A stretch of 64,000 bases of DNA from Halisarca cf. caerulea (GCA_963170055.1 CAUJGJ010000397.1:12015301-12079300), one strand, 5' to 3'. Numbered from the stretch's first letter, positions 33,656 through 44,572 are shown. Program-made: numbers and translations. The notes: generated from the sequence alone by a model not told the origin.

Positions 33656-35327
33656 AGAGTTGGTTGAAGCGGTGATTCCTGGGGAAGAGTGTGGAGAAGG
33701 AGGTACTACTACAGGTAGCAGAGAGAACGAAGTCAATAGTGAACTTGTGGATGGAGTTAAAGGTGGCAGTGATGGTGGAGACAATGGTGCTAGTCAACAG
33801 GGGTTGGGTGTTGATGGTGGAGACATAACTGGTGTGGACTCACAGGGGTTAAGTGTTGTTAGTGGTACTGAGATAGCTGGTGGTACTGAGGATGGCCCTC
33901 AGGGGGATGATACCTTCAAGGCTCATCAACAGACAGATGCCAGTCTCAGCAAGGTTCGGGACATTGCAATTGAAGAGGGTCATGGAGAACCTGAGCGTGT
34001 GTCCTTTGTTAGAAGGAATGGGTTGATCTACCGGGTTTGGAGGCCAAGCGGGACGGACACAGGAGATATCCAGACGTGTGAGCAGCTGGTCTTGCCAAGG
34101 AGGTATCGTGCCACAGTGCTTCGTCTGGCTCATGACATCCCATTGGGAGGACATTTGGGAATTACAAAGACCAAAGACCACATCCTTGCATGATACTACT
34201 GGCCGGGTGTTTTCCAGGATGTTGCCCGCTACTGCCGTACATGTGAAGTGTGTCAACGATCGGGGACCAGGAAGCTTCCCAAAGCCAGCATGATACCTAT
34301 GCCTTTGATGGATCGACCATTCCAGAGGATTGCGATGGACCTTGTGGGGCCACTCCCAAGAACCAAGAAGGGGAATCGTTTCATCCTGGTACTGTGTGAC
34401 TATGCCACGAGGTACCCAGAGGCTATACCCCTATCATCGACTGAAGCACCGCGGATTGCCAAGGAGCTCGTAGGGTACTTTGCACATTTTGGGATACCGG
34501 GAGAAGTCTTGACAGATCAAGGAACGAATTTCATGTCAGCTCTCTTGGAAGAAGTTTACCTACTACTTCAGATCAAGAGGATCAGGACAAGTCCCTACCA
34601 CCCACAGACAGATGGACTCGTGGAGCGCTTCAACGGGACCCTCAAAAGCATGCTTCGCAAGTTTACAAGCCGGCGTCAGAATGACTGGGATGAGTACCTA
34701 CCTTACCTTCTGTTCGCATATCGGGAGGTGCCCCAAGAGTCCACTGGATTCTCTCCATTTGAACTGCTATACGGTTGGAGAGTGCGAGGACCCCTGGATG
34801 TCTTGCGTGAGGAATGGACAGACGAGTATCCTACCAAACAGTCGGTGGCCAGCCATGTATTGAAGGTACGAGAGAGACTTGAAGAGATGACAGACCTAGT
34901 TGCCAGGCATAGCCAGGAAGTTCAGCAGAGACAGAAACGTACCTATGACCGGACTGCAAGAGATCGGAGCTTTGAAGTTGGTGATGAGGTTCTAGTGCTC
35001 TTACCTAGGGTGGGGGATCCATTAAGGCTTGAGTGGGCAGGACCATATAAAGTGAGGAGGAAACTCTCACCCGTAGACTATGAGCTGGAGACAGTAGGGA
35101 GGAAGCGAGGGAGAAAGGTTGTGCATGTCAACCTGATAAAGAAATGGCACCAGCTGGACAGCCCAAGTCTTTTTGTTGAAACCAATGTGATGGATGAATG
35201 TGACCCATTTATAATGGAAGATGATGGATTCTTTCAAGAACCCCAGCACTGGAGCCTCGAGCAGGAGAGATTAGTATGGGCGACAGTCTATCCCCCACAC
35301 AGCAAAAGGATCTTATCGGGCTGTTGA
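33618..35327 (+). pseudogene. Integrase of the Gmr1-like Gypsy
   Basis: In the +1 frame relative to gag/protease, overlapping by 38 bp. An acidic Gly-rich linker leads to the zinc domain (HDIPLGGHLGITKTKDH ... CRTCEVCQ), interrupted by TGA at 34191-34193 where Arg is expected. The core has MDLVGPLPRTKKGNRFILVL, VLTDQGTNFMSALL and GLVERFNGTLKSML, the three DDE residues. The C-terminal GPY/F-like part (WAGPYKVRRKLSPVDYELE) follows. It overlaps the RT frame by 52 bp. Confidence 0.9.
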
Positions 35328-36718
35328 CACAGTTCCCCACCTTGTTAAGTGACTCTCCAGGAAGGACCAGCATTGTAGAGCACCATATCTATGTGAAGGA
35401 AGTCGCTCCAATCCATCAGAAGCCCTACCGTGTTCCTTACTCCCAAAGAGAAGTCGTCAGAGGAGAAATTCAAAGGATGCTCGACAGTGGGGTTATTTCT
35501 CCTTCAAAGAGCCCCTGGGCTTCACCCATCGTGCTCGTTCCCAAGAAAGATGGAACAGTATGCTTCTGCGTGGACTATCGGAAGCTGAATCAGAATGCTA
35601 AGTTCGACGCCTATCCCATGCCCAGAGTTGAGGAAGTCCTTGAACACATTGGACAAGGCAGGTTTATCACCACTCTTGATTTGGCTAAGGGATACTGGCA
35701 GATCCCCATGGCCAAAGATTCACGAGAGATCACTGCTTTTAGTACTCCTTTTGGGCTGTTCAAGTTTCTTGTCATGCCCTTTGGTCTGCACACAGCCCCT
35801 GCAACCTTTCAGCGTTTGATGAATGAACTCCTGAGAGACTGCCAGCAGTTTTCCGGAGCATACCTGGATGATGTGGTTATCTTTAGTAGCAGCTGGGCAG
35901 ATCATCTTAACCACTTATCGGAGGTCTTCACCTGCCTTTGTGGAGCAGGCCTCACAATAAAGCCATCAAAGTGCCGATTTGCCTTCAAGGAAGTTCAATA
36001 CTTGGGACACATCATTGGTGATGGGAAAGTTCGACCTGACCCCAGCAAGGTTGAGGCAGTAGTAAATTATCAGCGGCCAACCACCAAGAAGGATATCAAA
36101 TCATTCCTTGGATTGATTGGATATTATCGCAAGTTCCTGGCCAACTTCTCTGATGCAGCAGCAAGCCTAGTGGAACTGACCAAGAAAGGGAGACCAGATA
36201 AAATCCTCTGGACAACAGAGTGTGAGGAAGCTTTCTGTCGACTTAAGCAGCTAATAGTACATGCTCCTGTACTGTGTGTTGTGGACCCAAGTAAGGCGTA
36301 CATCCTTCAAACAGATGCCTCTGATCTTGGCTTAGGTGCAGTCCTCAGTCAAATCCAAGATGGGGAAGAACACCCCATTGCTTTCGCAAGTTGTAAGTTG
36401 TCACCCGCAGAGAAAAAGTATTCAGTTGTGGAAAAGGAGTGTCTTGCCATCGTGTGGGCATTGAAGAACTTCCACCAATACTTATTTGGAGTGCAATTCA
36501 CCATTGAAACGGACCACCAACCCCTGCGTTGGCTTCAACAGATGCAAAACGCTAACAACCGCCTGACCTGTTGGGCACTGGCTATCCAACCATATCATTT
36601 TGAGATGCAACATCGTCCTGGACGTGAGAATGGTAATCCAGACTCTTTGTCAAGACAGCCAAGAGTTATTGGTGAGGGGAAAGCCCCCCACCATTACCTT
36701 AAAGAGGGAGGAATGTGA
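35276..36718 (+). CDS. Reverse transcriptase and RNase H of the Gmr1-like Gypsy
   Basis: An open frame in the -1 frame relative to integrase. RT motifs: SPWASPIVLVPKKDGTVCFC, VDYRKLNQNAKFDAYPMPR, TLDLAKGYWQIPMAKDSRE and AYLDDVVIFS (catalytic DD). Then KFLGLIGYYRKFLANFSD-type connection sequence and RNase H with LQTDASDLGLGAVLSQ, VEKECLAIVWALKNFHQYLF and ETDHQPLRWL. It ends with a short tail (DSLSRQPRVIG) at the purine tract. No stops. How RT is expressed downstream of integrase (frameshift or reinitiation) cannot be told from sequence. Confidence 0.9.
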   Translation: MGDSLSPTQQKDLIGLLTQFPTLLSDSPGRTSIVEHHIYVKEVAPIHQKPYRVPYSQREVVRGEIQRMLDSGVISPSKSPWASPIVLVPKKDGTVCFCVDYRKLNQNAKFDAYPMPRVEEVLEHIGQGRFITTLDLAKGYWQIPMAKDSREITAFSTPFGLFKFLVMPFGLHTAPATFQRLMNELLRDCQQFSGAYLDDVVIFSSSWADHLNHLSEVFTCLCGAGLTIKPSKCRFAFKEVQYLGHIIGDGKVRPDPSKVEAVVNYQRPTTKKDIKSFLGLIGYYRKFLANFSDAAASLVELTKKGRPDKILWTTECEEAFCRLKQLIVHAPVLCVVDPSKAYILQTDASDLGLGAVLSQIQDGEEHPIAFASCKLSPAEKKYSVVEKECLAIVWALKNFHQYLFGVQFTIETDHQPLRWLQQMQNANNRLTCWALAIQPYHFEMQHRPGRENGNPDSLSRQPRVIGEGKAPHHYLKEGGM

Positions 36719-37031
36719 CGAAGTTACTGTGAACTCTTTGTATGGACTTTCTTGTATGTGTGTGTGTACAAGTAGATGCCATCTTAGCTAGCTGTAAGTA
36801 GTATCACTGCATGTATGTAACTTTATCTACTTGTTATTTAGTGTATACATGTAATTGGTTACTAGTTGGGCCGCCCAGAGCGCGCCGCTTTGTGCTCATT
36901 ACTTGTAGTTGAGTAACTTCAGTTGTCGTTAGATCTGAGTTTTGTAAGTGTTCTCTGAGTTGGGAGTTTTGAATAAGGAGATTGAGTTGTTCTTGTTCAT
37001 TTTCGAGACACTTGTGAAGAGCTTTGCGACA
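36714..37031 (+). repeat. 3' LTR of the Gmr1-like Gypsy
   Basis: Near-identical to 31907-32224. Differences cluster at the end (TTTTCGAGACACTTG against TTTTCAAGACCCCTG). Confidence 0.95.
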
Positions 37032-37477
37032 GTAGTAAATAGTCTAAAACTAAAGCGTTCACAAAAGAATAATTCACGTAACGAAACACGGAAAAACTCA
37101 CCTTGAGAAAATGTTTAAATATTTGCGGAACAGAAGTTTGGAGCGTCTCATGCTTCCTATCAAACGATAGCCAGTAAGACAAGCTATACAATGATATCTG
37201 AATTAGCTCGATTCGGCCCCTGAATTGTCTGGAAAATATTCGCAAAGAGAAAAAGACGCTACACGAGGACATTTCTCGCTCGCACGTGGTCACTACTTGT
37301 ATCTGTACTACTGTGTTTAGTACCAGTTTGTAGCTCTATTTATCCTCTACAAAATGATACCAACTTTATAGCGATTGTCCCTATGAAAAGTCTAATAAGC
37401 GCCCCCAAAAACTTCCGATTAGAATTTCCATTCGATACAGGCGCGGGTCAGAGGGTTAATACAAATTATAAAAAATA

Positions 37478-37748
37478 TATATATATAATATGGATTTGAA
37501 GAAAAGTCTTATAATAGAGAATTTATGTAATAGTAATAGAGAAGTATGAATTTATACAGAAATGAGTTATAGGAATTGTTTTGAAAACAATTGCCAAATA
37601 TGGCAATTGTTTTCAAAACAATCGTCCAGTTACAATAAACAGTATGTTTAATGAATGTTCAGCTGTGCACTTACCCTCCAATGCTTTGCAAGTGATTCGA
37701 GTGCGTGGGGCGGCAGCCCCCACGAGTTTTTAACTCGAATTACTTGTT
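37478..37748 (+). repeat. 270-bp repeat with two hairpins, left inverted copy
   Basis: Starts in TATATA, then ATGGATTTGAAGAAAAGTC. A perfect nested palindrome at 37564-37612 has arms ATTGTTTTGAAAACAATTGC. It ends with the hairpin CAAGTGATTCGAGTGCGTGG ... ACTCGAATTACTTG (37687-37746). An almost identical copy lies inverted at 44323-44595. Confidence 0.9.
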
Positions 37749-37918
37749 TCAATATGAGAATCACTGCCTTCTTTCATGAGTGATTCCTTATCTTGGTCTG
37801 TACAACCCATTGCAATAGGTTCACTTTGCTTCTTTTGTTCATCTTCCATGTTGTCCACAGGTCCTGGATTACGTTCGACATCTCCAGCTAACAGTAACAG
37901 TAAAAGTAGTAATCATGC
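37749..37918 (-). CDS. Exon-like segment with a 2A motif (copy 2)
   Basis: A TTTATTTAG acceptor at 37919 opens the segment. The frame gives a run of Leu and then AGDVERNPGP (motif at 37859-37882), the 2A (StopGo) consensus D-V-E-x-N-P-G-P at which ribosomes skip a peptide bond. Downstream, VDNMEDEQKKQSEPIAMGCT and a short acidic tail end at a TAA formed by the 270-bp repeat. A TGA lies just before the Leu run, so the upstream frame is broken or the exon starts in another phase. Protein family unknown. Confidence 0.6.
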
Positions 37919-38221
37919 CTAAATAAATTGAACGTTTCAATAAGTGCTCATTAAACACAGAACAGCGACGTCTCTTTATTACTACTGAAAAGACAACATA
38001 ATAAGGCATATTCGTGAGATTTGGACATATTCTTATAAAATGTAGTTTCAGTTCTGTAAACTGTCTAAAGTTAGTTTCTATCTTATTTTGTGTCAAATTA
38101 CTATCAACATAGTATTGTGTATTTCAATTTGATTCAAATTGCATTTATAAGATGAACAAGTCAATACGAAGTCAATTGCAAACGTCCACAGCATTATAAA
38201 TGAAACAACCATGACACAAAA

Positions 38222-38344
38222 ACATTTAGAGTTTAATGATTTGAAAATTAATATGCTCGGGCCCAGGATTCAATTCTACATCCCCAGAAAGTAGTAAAGG
38301 AAAATAGACGACAAGGTGAAAATTTAAATAATGTGATGTACAGC
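38222..38344 (-). CDS. Exon-like segment with a 2A motif (copy 1), 3' part
   Basis: Minus strand reads LVVYFPLLLSGDVELNPGP (core motif 38259-38282), then EHINFQIIKL and a stop. It is the in-frame continuation of the segment at 44034-44232 when the Gypsy and one target copy (ACAGC) are removed. A hydrophobic run before DVELNPGP is what 2A peptides of invertebrate LINEs and NLR-type genes show. Confidence 0.7.
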
Positions 38345-38583
38345 TGCAATATCCGATCACATGTGGAGCGAAAACTTGAACTACAAGTCAACTAAAAATC
38401 ATTATCACTGATCTGACAACTGAACTACTACTACAACTGAACTTCTAAACTAACATATGAACGTATAAAAACAGCATGCAGCTAACATAAAAGGTACCTT
38501 GCACATTTAAACAATCAAGACAAAACACTCAGTACAATCAATTACTGAACGGAAATTGTCCTGACATGCAGACAGATATTACA
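38345..38583 (-). repeat. 3' LTR of the decayed Gypsy
   Basis: Homologous to 43792-44033 over its full length. The tip is TGCAATATCC (mutated from TGTAATATCT). Confidence 0.95.
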
Positions 38584-38599
38584 CTCCTCCTCCCCTAGA

Positions 38600-40602
38600 G
38601 TAAACTACAATCCTAAACGATCGGGGGCCTGTCGGATTCTGGTCGACCGTCTACAGGTTGTATAAGTGAGAGGTTCAACCATGACAGAGTCAGGAGCTTC
38701 CAAAGTAGTGTCCATTGTTGAAGGTAAATCCAACATCTCACAATCTGAATCAGAATCCAACGATTTAGATGATCCACTGAAACTCGTGCGGTCTTTAACG
38801 TGATCCAAGTGACGGCGAATGACCTGGCCATCCTCCAACTGTACATCCACCATGGATTGCCTATAATGTTGTGTAACAATGCCAGACTACCATCGTTGGC
38901 CACCAGTAAAATTACAAACAAACACTAAAGCTCCCTCAGAGAAACTTTTCTCCTAACAAGGTACATCACGATATTCCTTTTGTTTCTCTTGTTTACGAAC
39001 CACATGTGCTCCAACATCTGGATGCATGAGATCCAGTCTGGTCTTCAACGGTTGGCCCATCATCAACTCGGTGGGAGAGACTCCAGTAGTTGTAGCCGGA
39101 GTCGTCGTCCTGTAATGAAACAAGAAGTTGGAAAGTTGTCTCTGGAGATCATTGCCTATTCCTTTCTTCATGCTGTTCTTAAATGTTTGGACAGACCTCT
39201 TGGCCAAACCATTAGAAGGAGGATGGTATGGTGCAGATGTCACATGGCGTATCCCGTTGCCTTTCAACAAATCTTTAAACTCCTCACTTACAAATACTGA
39301 TCCATTATCCGAAACAAGTAGCTCAGGTAATCCGTAGAGGCAAACATTCTTCTTAACTGCATGATAGTTGCATGTGAGGTAGCGGCTGCAACCATTTCTA
39401 TCTCTAACTACTTGGAATGTGCATCAGACACCACTGAAAACATCTTCCCCATGAAAGGCCTGGCATAATCAACATGGATACACATCCAAGGTCTTGTTGG
39501 CCTTTCCCTAGGATGCATTTTAGCGGATGGTGGATTCTTTTGATTCTACTGACAATCCATACATCCATGCACCTTACTCTCAATGTCCTGGTGAATCCCC
39601 GGCCATCAAACTATGCTTTGAGCAATAGCTTTCATGCGAGTCATCCCGGGATGACAAACATGTAATTCCTCCAGGACTTCCTGTTGTGCTCTCTCTGGAA
39701 CAACAATATGTGAACCCCACAATACACAACCATCTTGCACAGACAAGTCATCTTTTCTCCTGTTGTAGGCTTGAAACTCCTCCTCTTCTTGTGATATCCA
39801 TCCTGATCTGACCATTTCGCGGACTTTGCCTAGTACTGGGTCTTGGGTGGTCCATCTTGCAATTTCAGCAGCTGAAATGGGTGAAGACTGAAGAGTTTCC
39901 ATGAGTAATACAAGTTCACCTGGTATTGGGACTGTTCTTGGTGCTTCAGACAAGGGTAAACGGCTCAACAAATCAGCATTCTTGAGAGTTTTACCCGGAT
40001 GATAAACAATGGAGTAATCATACGCACCAAGAGTCAGAGCCCAACCTTGGATCCTTGCTGATGCCAAAATTGGTATTGGCTTTTTCTCTGAGAACAAATG
40101 TTGAAGCGGCTTGTGGTCTGAGTGGATGACAAACTTCCTGCCGAACAGGAACTGCATGGTGATACTTCTTTACCCCGAACACTATCGCCAGAGCTTCTTT
40201 ATCCAACTGTGAATACTTTTTCTCAGTAGTACTCAGTGATCTACTAGCATAGGTAAGTGGTTTGAATGTACCATCTTCAAACTTATGCATCAGAACTGCT
40301 CCCACCCCGTACGGCGAGGATCACACTCCAGATGTAGCTCTGCATCTGGTTTAAGTGGGTTAACACTGGTGAAGATGTCAATGCTGCCTTTGCATTGCTG
40401 AATGCTTCTTGTTCAGCCTGTCCCCAAGACCAACTTCTGCCTTTTCTGTAGCAGGGCATAGAGAGGAGCTAACACACTGGAAATATTACATAGAAACTTA
40501 GCGTAGTAATTCACCAACCCCAAAAATTGGGGAGTTGCTGAACATCCCTTGGAACTGGTGCTTCTGCAATAGCTCTGATCTCTGCGGCAGGGTAGGTTCC
40601 TT
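38600..40602 (-). pseudogene. RNase H and integrase remains of the decayed Gypsy
   Basis: From 40600 down: PVPRDVQQLPNFWGW, NYYAKFLCNISSVLAPLYAL, RNase H parts (TYASRSLSTTEKKYSQLDKE, HSDHKPLQHLF), the integrase zinc region (HVCHPGMTRMKAIAQ), and the core end (TSAPYHPPSNGLAKRSVQTF, where Lys stands in place of the catalytic Glu). The typical pol tail follows (VDVQLEDGQVIRRHLDHVKD, CRRSTRIRQAPDRLGL) up to 38605. Many frame changes and stops; no function remains. Confidence 0.85.
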
Positions 40603-41814
40603 CGCATGTGGGACATGTCCATTCACAATGGCTTCTGAAAGTCGGCGATTTTGTTGCTAACAAATCGCGCTTTTTCTCTCTTATGCGTATCAGAAATGGC
40701 AAGCAATGACATTTAGACTGTATGAACACATTTAAGCTACACATTTAACTATTTTTCAACCAAATTTTCCGTCAATCATTCGAATACTCGCCGCTTTTCC
40801 GAGCAGCTGTATTTAGCAGTTATTCCTCTCAAGTAAATCGAAACTTAGGCCTAGAGACACAGAATATGGACTAAACTGTCCCTAGTAAGGCTACCCAACA
40901 TTCTACCGATGGGGATTTTGTTTACTGAAATAGTTTTCAAGATAATCAGCAAAATACTCAAAATGTACTAAAATAACCAGCAATAACTCTTTGGAAACTT
41001 GCGGTATCAAAATCCCCATCGGTGAAAAGTTGAAGGGTTCGATATAGATTACAGTAAAACACTCAAAAGCTTCCTACGTTGATCCGCTGATTTACTTGAC
41101 GACATGGCATTTTGCAAGAAGGATTCGCTTAGCTAAGGGCCGATTATCACATGATAGTCATGTGACATGAGCTGTTACGTAATTGAATATTGCCCTTACC
41201 AAAGTGTTTGAAGTGTTTGATCTCTGCAATGATCGATGCGGTGTAAGCGAGAGAAACTCAGTGGAGGTACAACATTAGGCAAAGAAGACAGACGGTTTAA
41301 CGAAGTATAATATCGGCAGTTTAAGAGAAGCAAACTGGATATTCAGCACCCGATCGACGACATCGAAGAACAAGGGTTGTAATCTTTGTTTGATCTTAAA
41401 TTCAAATAGAAAAGCCAGTTTTACTAACTTGAGTACCTTATAAAAGAACGATCAACCATCTATGCTTGAGCCTTCAAAATGCGCTTTAAGCTTATCATCA
41501 ACTGCAAAATAGCAGGGCGATTTTGCCGTGAATTACGTAAGTTCTGCAGTTCACAATATCTACTATCGATCGTGAGTATGATCTTCCAAGCTCCCTTACA
41601 CAACAATATGTACGTAACATTAATTTTTGATGAATAAAGGCTTTCATATGTTGTAAAAGTAGAACAAATATCGAGCAGTGCAATCGCCCTTGCTTCTTCA
41701 CTAAAACTATACGGCAAGAAATGTCACGTGCATATCACATGATCGAAGCCTTACACACGCCCAAATTCCAGCCTATTAACACAATAGTGGGACTTTGGAC
41801 ATGTCCCACATGCG
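40603..41814. mobile_element. Non-autonomous insertion with 18-bp inverted ends inside the Gypsy
   Basis: The left end CGCATGTGGGACATGTCC (40603-40620) is matched exactly as an inverted repeat by 41797-41814. On the Gypsy side, pol frames flanking it join (GHQISEE ... GTYPAAEIRAIAEA), proving insertion. I could not fix a target duplication; AAG/GAA-like bases flank it. The 1.2-kb interior has no recognisable gene. Confidence 0.75.
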
Positions 41815-41883
41815 TTCTTCTGAAATCTGGTGACCTAAATACTCAACTGAAGAGAGCATGAACGCACATTTCCCTTCTTTCAA

Positions 41884-42702
41884 TCAAAGGCCAGCATTCT
41901 CCAATCGGCTCAGAACCGCATCCAGTCTCTGTATGTGCTCCTCTTCTGTTCTTCCCTTAATCAAGATATCATCGATGTACACACAGACTTGTGGTATACC
42001 TTGCAGGATGTTCTCCATCACTCGCTGAAAAATGGACGGTGCTGAGGCAACCCCAAACGGAAGGTGCTTGTACTTGAACAAACCCTTCTGTGTGTTGATG
42101 GTTACCAGCTGCTGAGCCTCGGCTTCCAGAACAATTTGCTGATATGCATGTGCCAGGTCTAACTTGGAGAATCTTTTGCCTCCTGCTAGTGATGACAGTA
42201 GATCCTCTATACGAGGGAGAGGATAGGTGTCGACCTTGGATGCCTGGTTAATGGTGACTTTGTAGTCCCCACAAATGCGAATGGATCCATCGGCCTTCAC
42301 GATGGGGACTGTGGGAGTGGCCCAATCTGAGAACTCCACTGACTCAATGATGCCCTCCTTCTCCATATGCTCCAATCCCAGATCGACCTTCTTATGCAAG
42401 GCATATGGTACCGCTCTAGCTTTACAGAATTTTGGAATAGCCTTTGGATCAATGCAAATTTTGGCTTTCATTCCCTTGACTTCTCCTAACTTGTTGGATA
42501 ATACATCAACATGTTTCTCCAAAACTGTTTTCAGGGCATTGGGTGTGCTGATGTGATGTAAACTCCTCCAATCTGACCGTAATTGACAAAGCCACTCTCT
42601 CCCGAAGAGACCTGGTCCCTGACCGGCAACCACCAACAGATCTAGCTCTTCCTGTTGTTCACCATACTCTACCAATGCAGACAGGATCCCCAGCACTTTC
42701 AA
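41884..42702 (-). pseudogene. Reverse transcriptase of the decayed Gypsy
   Basis: An open stretch with PGLFGREWLCQLRSDW, FCKARAVPYALHKKVDLGLE, SDWATPTVPIVKADGSIRIC, DYKVTINQASKVDTYPLPRI, KLDLAHAYQQIVLE, GVASAPSIFQRVMENIL and VCVYIDDILIKG (catalytic DD). The domain stays recognisable into EYLGHQISEE and is then cut by the 1.2-kb insertion. Confidence 0.9.
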
Positions 42703-42710
42703 AGGCTCGC

Positions 42711-43766
42711 TTATATATGTCTCAGTATCTTGTCAGATGGTTTCAATGGGGGCTCTTCCATGCCCCACAGCTCTTTGAAAGTTGCTTCGCTGATTAGGGA
42801 AAGGGAGGCAACTGTGTCGACTTTTATTTGAAGGCTGACTCCATTTACCCGGACACTTACAGATATGGGCGGATTCACCTTGTAGGTTATACGATACAGC
42901 TGGTATCCCTCTTCAATGACCATATCTGACTCTTTAATGCTGTCTTCCACAACTCTATATGTCTGCTGGGCCTTGGAGTCTGCTGACACACCTGATCCTG
43001 CTTTGCTGCAGTTCTCCCTTGTAAATGATAGTGATCTACCTTTGCAACGGCACAATTTTGCTATATGCCCTTTCTTTCCACAAGCATGACAAATCACGCC
43101 CTTGAACCTACACTCCTGAGGTTTATGTTGGGTGCTACCACATCAATAACACTGCAGTAATGAAGATGATTGAGGCAATTGGTGCAGGGACGTTTGATGT
43201 ACTGCCAGAATCTGCGAGGGCTTTGGTTTCAAACCTCCCTGTGGGTCCTTCGCATTCCTGTCCACTGTCTCCGCTGCCTGGCTGAGTTCAAAAGCTCTCT
43301 TTAACGTACGGTCAGGTTCGACGAGCAACCTGCATTGTATGCGGCCGTCACGGATACCATAGACCAATCTGTCCCTCAGCATATCGTCCAAGGTGTCATT
43401 GAATTTGCAGTGCTCCAACAAGTGCCTCAGTTCAGCCATGAATTCGGCCACCGTCTCTCCCTCTTTCTGGTTTCGAGAGTTGAACTTAAAGCATTGTACG
43501 ATTGCTGACGGAGGTGGGTTCCAGTGTTCCTTTACCAGCTTGACCAGCTCTTCAAAAGATTTGGCGGATGGCTTCCCTGGGGCCACCAAATTGCATATCA
43601 ACTGGTATGTGGACGCTCCGCAGACGCTAAGTAGAACTGCTTGTCATTTACCATCATCGTTGATCCCGTTAGACACAAGATACTGCTTAAGTCGTTCGGT
43701 GTACAAAATCCAATCTTCCTGACTGCTGTCGAAAGCTGCGAATGTTAACGAAGTACTTGCTGTCAT
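42711..43766 (-). pseudogene. gag and protease of the decayed Gypsy
   Basis: ATG at 43766-43764 (MTASTSLTFAAFDSSQEDW). TGA stops interrupt the frame near 43650 and at 43145-43143, the latter inside a zinc knuckle (CY.CGSTQHKPQEC) where Arg is likely. Capsid part: VKLVKEHWNPPPSAIVQCFK and GETVAEFMAELRHLLEHCKF. A second knuckle is CHACGKKGHIAKLC. The protease active site reads VDTVASLS instead of the usual DTGAS, so the catalytic loop Gly is lost. Confidence 0.85.
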
Positions 43767-43791
43767 TGTTCACCTAGTCGCCAATTTCTTC

Positions 43792-44033
43792 TGTAATATC
43801 TGATCACATGCGGAGCGAAAACTTGAACTACAAGTCAACTAAAAATTATTATCACTGATCCGACAACTGAACTACTACTACAACAACTGAACTTCTAAAC
43901 TAACATATGAATGTATAAAAAACAGCATGCAGCTAACATAAAAGGTACCTCACACATTAAACAATCAAGACAAAACACTCAGTACAATCAATTACTGAAC
44001 AGAAATTGTCCTGACATGCAGACAGATATTACA
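43792..44033 (-). repeat. 5' LTR of the decayed Gypsy
   Basis: Bounded by TGTAATATCTG and CAGATATTACA. The primer-binding region follows at about 43775-43790 (minus strand AATTGGCGACTAGG). Confidence 0.95.
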
Positions 44034-44232
44034 ACAGCCCGTAGCTGATAAACAGCTTTTGTGGGCAAAGTTAACTATCTGGCCATGTGGATTAATGTGA
44101 ACCATACCAATGGTACACTTGTGCTGACTACATACACATTTAGAAGTAATACAATATAACTCAGCTACATGTTTTTTGCACCAAGATACACTGGTGATTG
44201 CGTGCACCATAAATCTTGCTACAAACTCTACC
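44034..44232 (-). CDS. Exon-like segment upstream of 2A copy 1, split by the Gypsy
   Basis: An acceptor (TTTTCCTGTAG) at 44233 opens a frame: VEFVARFMVHAITSVSWCKK, HVAELYCITSKCVCSQHKCT, GMVHINPHGQIVNFAHKSCL. It is Cys/His-rich and looks like a real protein domain, but I do not recognise it. The frame continues through the target site into 38344-38222 and the 2A motif. No upstream exon is visible between 44232 and the inverted repeat at 44322. Confidence 0.55.
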
Positions 44233-44322
44233 CTACAGGAAAAGAGAAAGTAAATAACGGTATGTCATGATAAAAATGAATTTACATAACTAAATTGACT
44301 TCTGAAAGTTAAGCAAACAAGT

Positions 44323-44572
44323 AATTCGAGTTAAAAACTCGTGGGGGCTGCCGCCCCACGCACTCGAATCACTTGCAAAGCATTGGAGTGTAAGTGCACA
44401 GCTGAACATTCATTGAACATACTGTTTATTGTAACTGGACGATTGTTTTGAAAACAATTGCCATATTTGGCAATTGTTTTCAAAACAATTCCTGTAACTC
44501 ATTCCTGTATAAATTTATACTTCTCTATTACTAGTATATAAATTCTCTATTATAAGACTTTTCTTCAAATCC

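Larger units (their letters stand above)
31907..37031 (+). mobile_element. Gypsy LTR retrotransposon, Gmr1-like pol order
   Basis: Two 318-bp LTRs (31907-32224, 36714-37031), both starting TGTGACGAAG and ending in CA, differing at roughly 2% of positions by eye. Target duplication GTAGT at 31902-31906 and 37032-37036. A primer-binding-site-like TTTGGTGGCAGCGGTGGG follows the left LTR; a purine tract (AAAGAGGGAGGAA) precedes the right LTR. Order is gag, protease, integrase, then reverse transcriptase/RNase H: integrase lies before RT, as in Gmr1-like Ty3/Gypsy elements. Old copy with stops. Confidence 0.95.
27964..37455 (+). mobile_element. piggyBac transposon, 4.4 kb plus a nested Gypsy
   Basis: TTAA at 27960-27963 and 37456-37459. 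The ends match as inverted repeats: CCCTCTGGCCCGCACCCC at the left and CCCTCTGACCCGCGCCTG read inward from the right. CCC at the tip and TTAA duplication are piggyBac hallmarks, and the internal gene is a piggyBac transposase. A 5.1-kb Gypsy (31907-37031) sits in its 3' non-coding part. Confidence 0.9.
38345..44033 (-). mobile_element. Gypsy LTR retrotransposon (conventional pol order), decayed
   Basis: LTRs at 38345-38583 and 43792-44033, with tips TGTAATATCTG at each end, differing by several percent including indels. Target duplication ACAGC at 38340-38344 and 44034-44038. Minus-strand order gag, protease, RT, RNase H, integrase. A purine tract (AGGGGAGGAGGAG) adjoins the 3' LTR. A 1.2-kb element is inserted at 40603-41814. 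It interrupts a gene with a 2A motif. Confidence 0.95.
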
